Shown: piece after piece, positions 59,069 to 64,000 of the stretch
How the letters are laid out: each line of letters begins with the position of its first letter
Position numbering within the stretch: the first letter of the stretch is position 1
Source of the DNA: Scilla litardierei
Taxonomy: Eukaryota > Streptophyta > Magnoliopsida > Asparagales > Asparagaceae
NCBI GenBank assembly: GCA_030789695.1
Contig: CM061141.1
Span: forward strand, 274,071,655 to 274,135,654
Direction of reading: 5' to 3'
Length of the DNA: 64,000 bases
Translations under genes and position numbers: made by a program
The notes under the pieces: model-generated
The model's database searches: none
The model's input: the letters and a program-made list of their open reading frames with translations, nothing else
Told to the model about the DNA's origin: nothing

Positions 59069-61941
59069 TGTAACGACCACTTTTTGTGGTACGTTGTTCG
59101 TGCACGTGCTTTTGACCGTGCACGTGTTTGTTTTAGACCTTGTTTGTTTGTGAACACTTTCGTGTGATATGCCGTTGTGAACGTCTCTGAGAGTATTAAA
59201 TAGTGGCACTATCTTGGAACGACACCTCTCGAGTCGTTTTTCCACAATTTAAACTTACTCGACGAGACGTGACGATTCTCATTCTTGACGGGAGACGTTT
59301 CTATTTTTAGTTTTGTCGTCCGACGTCGAATTTGAGATCCGTCTTCTTAGTTAGCTCACATTCGTCGTCACGAGCACCACGATATTTATTTTATAATTTT
59401 TGGAGTTTATTTGACCACTTTTATATTTTTAACAAGTTTTATATTATTTTTAATAATTAATTTATAAATTATTTTCCGCCAAATAAAATTTATTTGAGTT
59501 TTAAACATTTTAAAGAATTTTTGAGCCAAATTCCAGCTCATTTGGACCAAGTCAAACCCTTGGGTGAGTTGGAGTAGTTTTAATTCAAATTTTAAATTAT
59601 TTTAATATTCTAATCCTATTAGATTTAGCCCTAGACCAAGTCAACCCATCTATACTATATAAGCAACCCCTAGGAAGACCTATTTTCGTAAGAAATTAGC
59701 CCTAGCCCCTTCCAAAATTCAAATTGGACGTTGCGACGATTCGTCGCAACGTTGCGCCGTTCAGCCACCGCAGCGACCGAAGGAAACGGCCCCGTTCCCC
59801 CGCTCCGACTGAAGGCCAGCCCCGCATCCAAGCCGCTCCGCTCGCAGCTGCTCCGCTCGCAGCTGCTCCGCACCGCTCCGTTCCCTCGGTCTGACCGAGG
59901 GATTGGCCCGCACCAAGCCACTCTGCATCGCAGCACAGCGCCCGCACCGTCGCCCGCTTGTCGCCCCGCTCCGCAGCCCGCACGACCGACCCGCTGCTCC
60001 GCACCGACCGCTGTTGCAAGCGCTGCAACGTTGCAACGCTGCCCCGCCCCGCATCCAAGCGCCTGACCGAGGCTTCCCATCGATCTGACCGAGAAGAAAC
60101 CCCGCACCAAGCACTGCACCGCAGCCGCTGCACAGCCCAAACGTCGCAGCCCCCGCATTTTGAGCGCACGACCGAGAAATCTCCCCGCATTGGCTGTGTA
60201 CGACCGAGAGCCACTCGTCGCAACCCCGCATCCGTCGCATCGCTTGCCACCGTGGGCCCCCCAAGTTCTCCAGAGTTATTGTGGGTCGCCCAAAGGCCCC
60301 TAGGACTACTGTGGGCCCCACCTAGGTGCTTGCTCTTTGAGGATTCGTCGCGTACGACGTCGTCGCACGTCGTAGCCCGTCGTCGCACGTGCGAGCTTTG
60401 GAATCTGGAATCGTCGCCCCGGTCGATTGCTCTGAAATTTCCAGCGAGGAATCTAATTGGAATTTGGACTTGGAGCGCGATCTTTTATTCCAACCCCCGG
60501 CGTCGCTACCCGACGTCGGTGTAGCTTTCGCGTCGTGTTGAGGTAAGGCTTTGCACCCCTAGGACCCCCAACCCAATTGCATGCTAATCAAGACTAAAAA
60601 TCAGTATTTTAAAGTATTTTAAATGTTTTAGCAATCACTAATCAAGATTAATAAAACGGATGTAGGCCGGTGGACTTGTGCACGTAGGAATCGTGACTTT
60701 GGACTCGTTGGACGGTGTTTTCTTGACGTGATAGTTGCAGGCAAGTGAAACTTGCCAAATCTTGTATAGGGCCATGTCTTTAGGCCACTTCCTTTTTTTT
60801 AGTGTAAAAGAGACTAGTCAGTGAAATGATAGCTGGCTAGACGCCTACTTGATCTAGTTTGACAACGAAACTAGATCCGTCACCTAATTGATCTAGCTTG
60901 ACAACGAAGCTAGATCCAACCTTTAAACTTGTTGTTCATGCATACTAAACTGTCACGTTTACTTTCCTTACCTGTACGCCTTACTACTTGTCATGTCATG
61001 TCATCCATGCATTGAATGTCGCATTGGTAGCACACGCTACAATACTTGTACTTGTACTCCCTTGACTGGCTAGGTGCACCCCTAGACCAGCAAGGCAAAA
61101 CACTTCCTGGCTCGTGTTCCAGAAGCGAGCATTCCCGTTCAGGGGTAAGGCCCTGGCTCGACACACGTGGAGGGGTAGGGATAAACGTTCGCTTGAGCTT
61201 AGGAGTTGGCCCGCGCAGCCACTCTAGCCAAAAGACGGAATCTCTGTGCACGAGGTGCTTACTTTCCTTGTCTTGTACTTGTCTTGTGAATGATTCATGT
61301 AATACTTGTCATCCATGCCATGCCATGCTCGTACTTTACTTTACTTTACTTTACCTGCTGCACTCATACTTTAACTGCCATGTCATTGCATCATGCTAGA
61401 ACTGCTAGGTTGCTCTTACTTGTACTTTCAGTTTCACTTGCACAAGTCTTCTAGACTTGCTGACATGTGCCCCTTGCTCTTTTGGGTGCCACATGTTAGA
61501 CCCTGAGCCAGAGACAGTTGTTGAGGTCGAGGTGTTGCTGACGCTGAGCCTGAGCCTACGTCCGTCGAGGAGTTCGTAGACACCGGAGACCAGTTTTAGA
61601 GACTGTTGGCGTTGCTGTTGCTTTAGGTTGCTGCTAGATGTCGGTGCTTGCACCATTACTTTGTTTCTGCATTTTGTACTTTTGTTGGCCATGCTGGGCC
61701 TCTTTTAGACTCTTTTCTTTTAGCCTGGTGGCTTTTCTGCGATGTTGGAATTTATTATTATGGATATTCTGAGATGTTTCTTTTGTCTCTTTCGTTATTA
61801 TTATCTTTGTTTCGTTTCGCGTTGCAAGGACCTGCAGTTTAAATTTGATTGACGCTTATCGGACTTGCAGCTTTGTAGCTTCAAGTCTGAGCGGACCTTC
61901 TCACGCTTCGCCTCCCCGTTTTTGGGAAGCGGGGCGTGACA
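59069..61941 (+). mobile_element. 3' LTR of the LARD
   Basis: 2873 bp; the length difference from the 5' LTR is mainly a 15-bp tandem duplication near 59850. Confidence 0.93.
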
Positions 61942-61946
61942 GGAGG

Positions 61947-62528
61947 CCTTGGCCTTACCCTGGGGATAGCGAGGGAGTATGGTGAGGCGGAACCAAAAGT
62001 TATCGACGTCAAATTCGGGCGGGTATCCATAGTGACGGATAGCGTCGTCCCCAAGAATGGGGAAACAACATATATCATTAATCGTATTCAGGTGAGTGCG
62101 GATGGTTTTGTTACGCACCCGAAAAATGACGGTCGACCCCGACTCACAAACGAGTGAGGAAAGAAATTCAAGTGTGAGGGACGGGTAGGACACCGCGGTG
62201 GTGTTCAGGAAGGCTAACCAACCTAGGTTTGCGAAAAGAGTCTCGACCTCGGTGAATACACCGAGATCGATAAGTGATTGGGTGTGTGCAAACTTGGTTG
62301 ATAGATGCCCTCGAGCATCAAGCCTATGGTAGAAGTCTTTTTGCTCTTGGTTCTGAAATTGATACCCATGTGGGCCCAACATTGGGTCCTCAGGGGGATA
62401 ATAGGTGGGGGAGGGCCGAGTGATAGTGCACGTGGTGTGTTGGGAGGAGGACGTGTTTGTTTGCGTCTTTTTCTAGACGGTTCCTCCTCCCGCATGATAC
62501 CCTTCCCCTTATCTCTATCCAGGGCCAT
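61947..62528 (-). pseudogene. Athila env-like ORF, N-terminal part
   Basis: It starts at ATG 62526-62528 with a basic, nuclear-signal-like N-terminus (SRKRRKQTR). A frame change between about 62390 and 62470 leads into the frame 61947-62382 (YHRLDARGHLSTKF, then ICCFPILGDDA and FRLTILPRYPQGKAKA). The protein continues at 52804 after the LARD. The downstream half looks like PF03078-type Athila proteins, so this piece is assigned by continuity. A putative promoter lies 435 bp upstream. Confidence 0.6.
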
Positions 62529-62962
62529 GTGTGCGTGTGAGTGATGCAAATGAGTGTAAAATACTATCGAAGTGCACACACACGAACAATCAAGCAAATT
62601 AAATATCTAGGGTAAAAATTGAAATTTGAGAAGTGGAGCGAAGTTACCCAGCAGAGATTCGAGTTCTTCGCTTGTAGTTGACCCAATGCCGTGCAATGGG
62701 AGAAGTGTGGAGCCGCGGCACTCTTCTTCAGCAAAAATTCGAAAGTAGGGGTGGATATTGTGGATTAGGGCTAGAAAATTGCGAAATAGGAGAGGGAGAG
62801 AGAGAAAGAGATTGAGAGATGGAAGGGGGAGGTGGAGAGAGAGGCTAATGGAGGAGTGAAGGACGTGGGAGAGAAGTTTTTAGCCGTTGGGAGAGAGTGG
62901 GAGGTGAAACGACGGTGAGAAAACGCGATCGAGCGAGGGGATGTAAACGGGTGGGTCGGGGG

Positions 62963-62972
62963 GTATTTATAG
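62963..62972 (-). promoter_or_regulatory. Internal TATA box of the env-like ORF
   Basis: CTATAAATAC on the minus strand lies about 435 bp upstream of the ATG at 62528 and directly downstream of a CCGATCGG array. The CT-rich leader (62770-62900) fits a plant 5' UTR. Confidence 0.5.
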
Positions 62973-62981
62973 GGTTTAAGT

Positions 62982-63350
62982 CGAACCAGTCGGGTGAGTT
63001 GTCACCCGATCGGTTTACTTAGTGGTCAAAAATTTTGGCTGAAGAGTTACTACAGGTGAACCGGTCGGTTGACATGTCAACTGATCGGTTGACATGTCAA
63101 CCGATCGGTTGACCGCTCCACACATTTTCCCGAGAGTTTAGAGTTTCTCACCCGGTCCCTCAACCGGTCTTGCTTCTTGTCACCCAATCGGTTGACAAAT
63201 TTTGAAATTTTCCCGAGAGTTTACCCAAGGTCACCCGATCTGCCAACCGGTCTCTTCTTTCCTCACCCGGTCGGTTCATTTAGTGGCAGACACGGCATCT
63301 ACCTGATACATCCCAACCAATCGGTTAAGTTATCAACCGATCGGTTGGGG
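62982..63350. repeat. Array of CCGATCGG palindromes, internal promoter
   Basis: CACCCGATCGGTT, TCAACCGATCGGTTGAC and CCGGTCGGTT variants recur about 12 times. It is the same motif as in the LTR of this element (31622-31990), in a region otherwise unlike the LTR. Confidence 0.85.
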
Positions 63351-63478
63351 CCTTATTTTCTGCAAAAATGCACAAACGACCTTAGTCCCTCAACGGAAGT
63401 TCTTGCGGCTGGATTTATTTACTAAAAATAGACAAGACAAAGTTAAAAACAACTCTAAAAATGGGAACAAATGATTTA

Positions 63479-63531
63479 GAGCATGGGTTGCCTCCCATGA
63501 AGCGCTTTTGTTTAACGTCGTTAGCTCGACG
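63479..63531 (-). other. GGGAGGCAACCC motif with hairpin
   Basis: On the minus strand, GACGTTAAACAAAAGCGCTT is followed by a CATGGG/CCCATG stem enclosing AGGCAA (63482-63499). From memory, a GTTAAA...GCGCTT...GGGAGGCAACCC block commonly follows the coding region in plant Athila-type elements. Its role is unknown. Confidence 0.5.
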
Positions 63532-63545
63532 ACCATTGATGATGT

Positions 63546-63998
63546 TCAATGTGGCCGATACGGGTGATGCACAAAGTCTGGCATCGCATCATCTTCAGGG
63601 CTGGTAGCTCTTGGTGTAGCCGGTGGCGACAAGAAAACTTTCTCGACCACTCTCCCTTTGTTGACGGGGTCTGGAGGATTTTCCTTCATATTGGCGTCCT
63701 CCGCCACTCGTTTGAGGATACGGACCTCATCCCCGGCGAGCCCCATGGGCTCTTTGCCTTTTCTCATCGTAGGAGGAGCTTTTGGGAATCCGGGAGGGAT
63801 CACATGTCGGGCGACCGCCTCATCAGCAACTTCTTTCTTTGGTGAGCCAGCTTGCTCTCCAAGATCTCCCAAGTGGTCGGGGGGATTTCTCGAGAGAATT
63901 TCCCAGGAGCTTGCCTCTGCAGCTCTCTCTTCTTCCAGATCCTGCACATTGATACTAGGATCATCCGGAGGATCGGGGTACTTCATCGACAACCCCAA
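63546..63998 (-). CDS. C-terminal part of an Athila-element ORF, unknown domain
   Basis: A 150-codon open frame reaches the window edge, so the true start is probably outside. It is acidic and proline-rich (KYPDPPDDPS, VIPPGFPKAPPTMRKGKEP, VFLSPPATPRATSPEDD). It ends about 15 nt before the GGGAGGCAACCC block. I recognise no integrase or RT motif; it may be the tail of pol or a separate ORF. Confidence 0.45.
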   Translation of the reverse strand: MGLSMKYPDPPDDPSINVQDLEEERAAEASSWEILSRNPPDHLGDLGEQAGSPKKEVADEAVARHVIPPGFPKAPPTMRKGKEPMGLAGDEVRILKRVAEDANMKENPPDPVNKGRVVEKVFLSPPATPRATSPEDDAMPDFVHHPYRPH

Positions 63999-64000
63999 GT

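Larger units (their letters stand above)
52805..61941 (+). mobile_element. Tekay-like LARD (9137 bp), TSD ggagg
   Basis: The LTRs are 52805-55662 (2858 bp) and 59069-61941 (2873 bp). ggagg flanks it at 52800-52804 and 61942-61946. The 3.4-kb interior has no protein-coding signature, matching the LARD class (long LTRs, large non-coding interior). The PPT at 59056-59068 sets plus orientation. I count about two dozen LTR differences (about 0.8%), plus a 15-bp tandem duplication (CGCTCGCAGCTGCTC) near 59850 in the 3' LTR. It is inserted in the env-like ORF of the outer Athila element. Confidence 0.93.
30645..64000 (-). mobile_element. Athila-like Ty3/gypsy element, minus strand, right end outside window
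   Basis: The 3' LTR is 30645-32234, with inverted ends TGACGT...ACGTCA. Element DNA continues at 32235-33939, 51395-52804 and 61947-64000 around two insertions. Orientation follows from the PPT at 32235. It carries an env-like ORF, a conserved GGGAGGCAACCC motif and another ORF at the window edge; gag-pol would lie further right. The Athila assignment rests on the env-like ORF, the CCGCAAGCGCA motif in the LTR, and the PPT. The presumptive TSD copy is gtatg at 30640-30644; its partner is outside the window. It interrupts the OTU-like ORF. Confidence 0.8.

Overview
This window is plant nuclear DNA made almost entirely of transposable elements, stacked inside one another. The evidence is Ty1/copia SIRE-like and Ty3/gypsy Athila-like and Tekay/Del-like LTR retrotransposons, primer-binding sites matching plant initiator-Met and Asp tRNAs, and perfect 5-bp target-site duplications (TSDs). 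I see no intact host gene. A flowering plant with a large, repeat-rich genome fits; I cannot name the species.

Left nest (1-18692). The host is a decayed SIRE-like copia element on the minus strand (7339-18692, its other end beyond the window). Its reverse transcriptase/RNase H is broken by stops and an altered catalytic motif, and an extra ORF lies downstream of pol. A Tekay-like non-autonomous element (1-7338, 5' LTR outside the window) sits in it and holds a solo LTR (1194-4019, TSD ttcct). Two more related solo LTRs hit the copia directly: 7475-11236 (TSD agaat) and 14867-17648 (TSD atcct).

Middle (18693-30644). This holds a 178-bp tandem repeat, small inverted repeats, two arrays of a TTGTGCGCnnTGAGCAA motif flanking a decayed spliced gene-like segment, and the C-terminus of an OTU-protease-like transposon protein. 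A complete but gag-only copia element (22298-30026, TSD atcac) is inserted here on the minus strand.

Right nest (30645 to beyond 64000). A minus-strand Athila-like gypsy element starts at 30645 and runs off the window. It carries an env-like (PF03078-like) ORF split by two insertions. The first is a nearly intact SIRE-like copia, 33940-51394 (TSD gatgg), whose 3' LTR is itself split by a young non-autonomous Athila-like element, 41915-49944 (TSD ataaa). The second is a Tekay-like LARD, 52805-61941 (TSD ggagg). By eye the LTR pairs differ by about 0.4% (41915 element), 0.5% (33940 copia), 0.8% (52805 LARD) and 2-3% (gag-only copia), which fits the nesting order.

The most interesting signals are non-coding. 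(1) Three sets of hairpins in the Tekay-like LTRs and at their polypurine tracts change sequence between subfamilies while keeping their pairing. (2) Dense arrays of short palindromes (CCGATCGG, CTCGGCCGAG, CAGTCGACTG, GACTAGTCGG) sit just upstream of predicted TATA boxes in several unrelated element families. In the outer Athila the same motif marks both the LTR promoter and an internal promoter of the env-like ORF. (3) PPT-like tracts paired with a compensating hairpin recur in the two Athila-like families.
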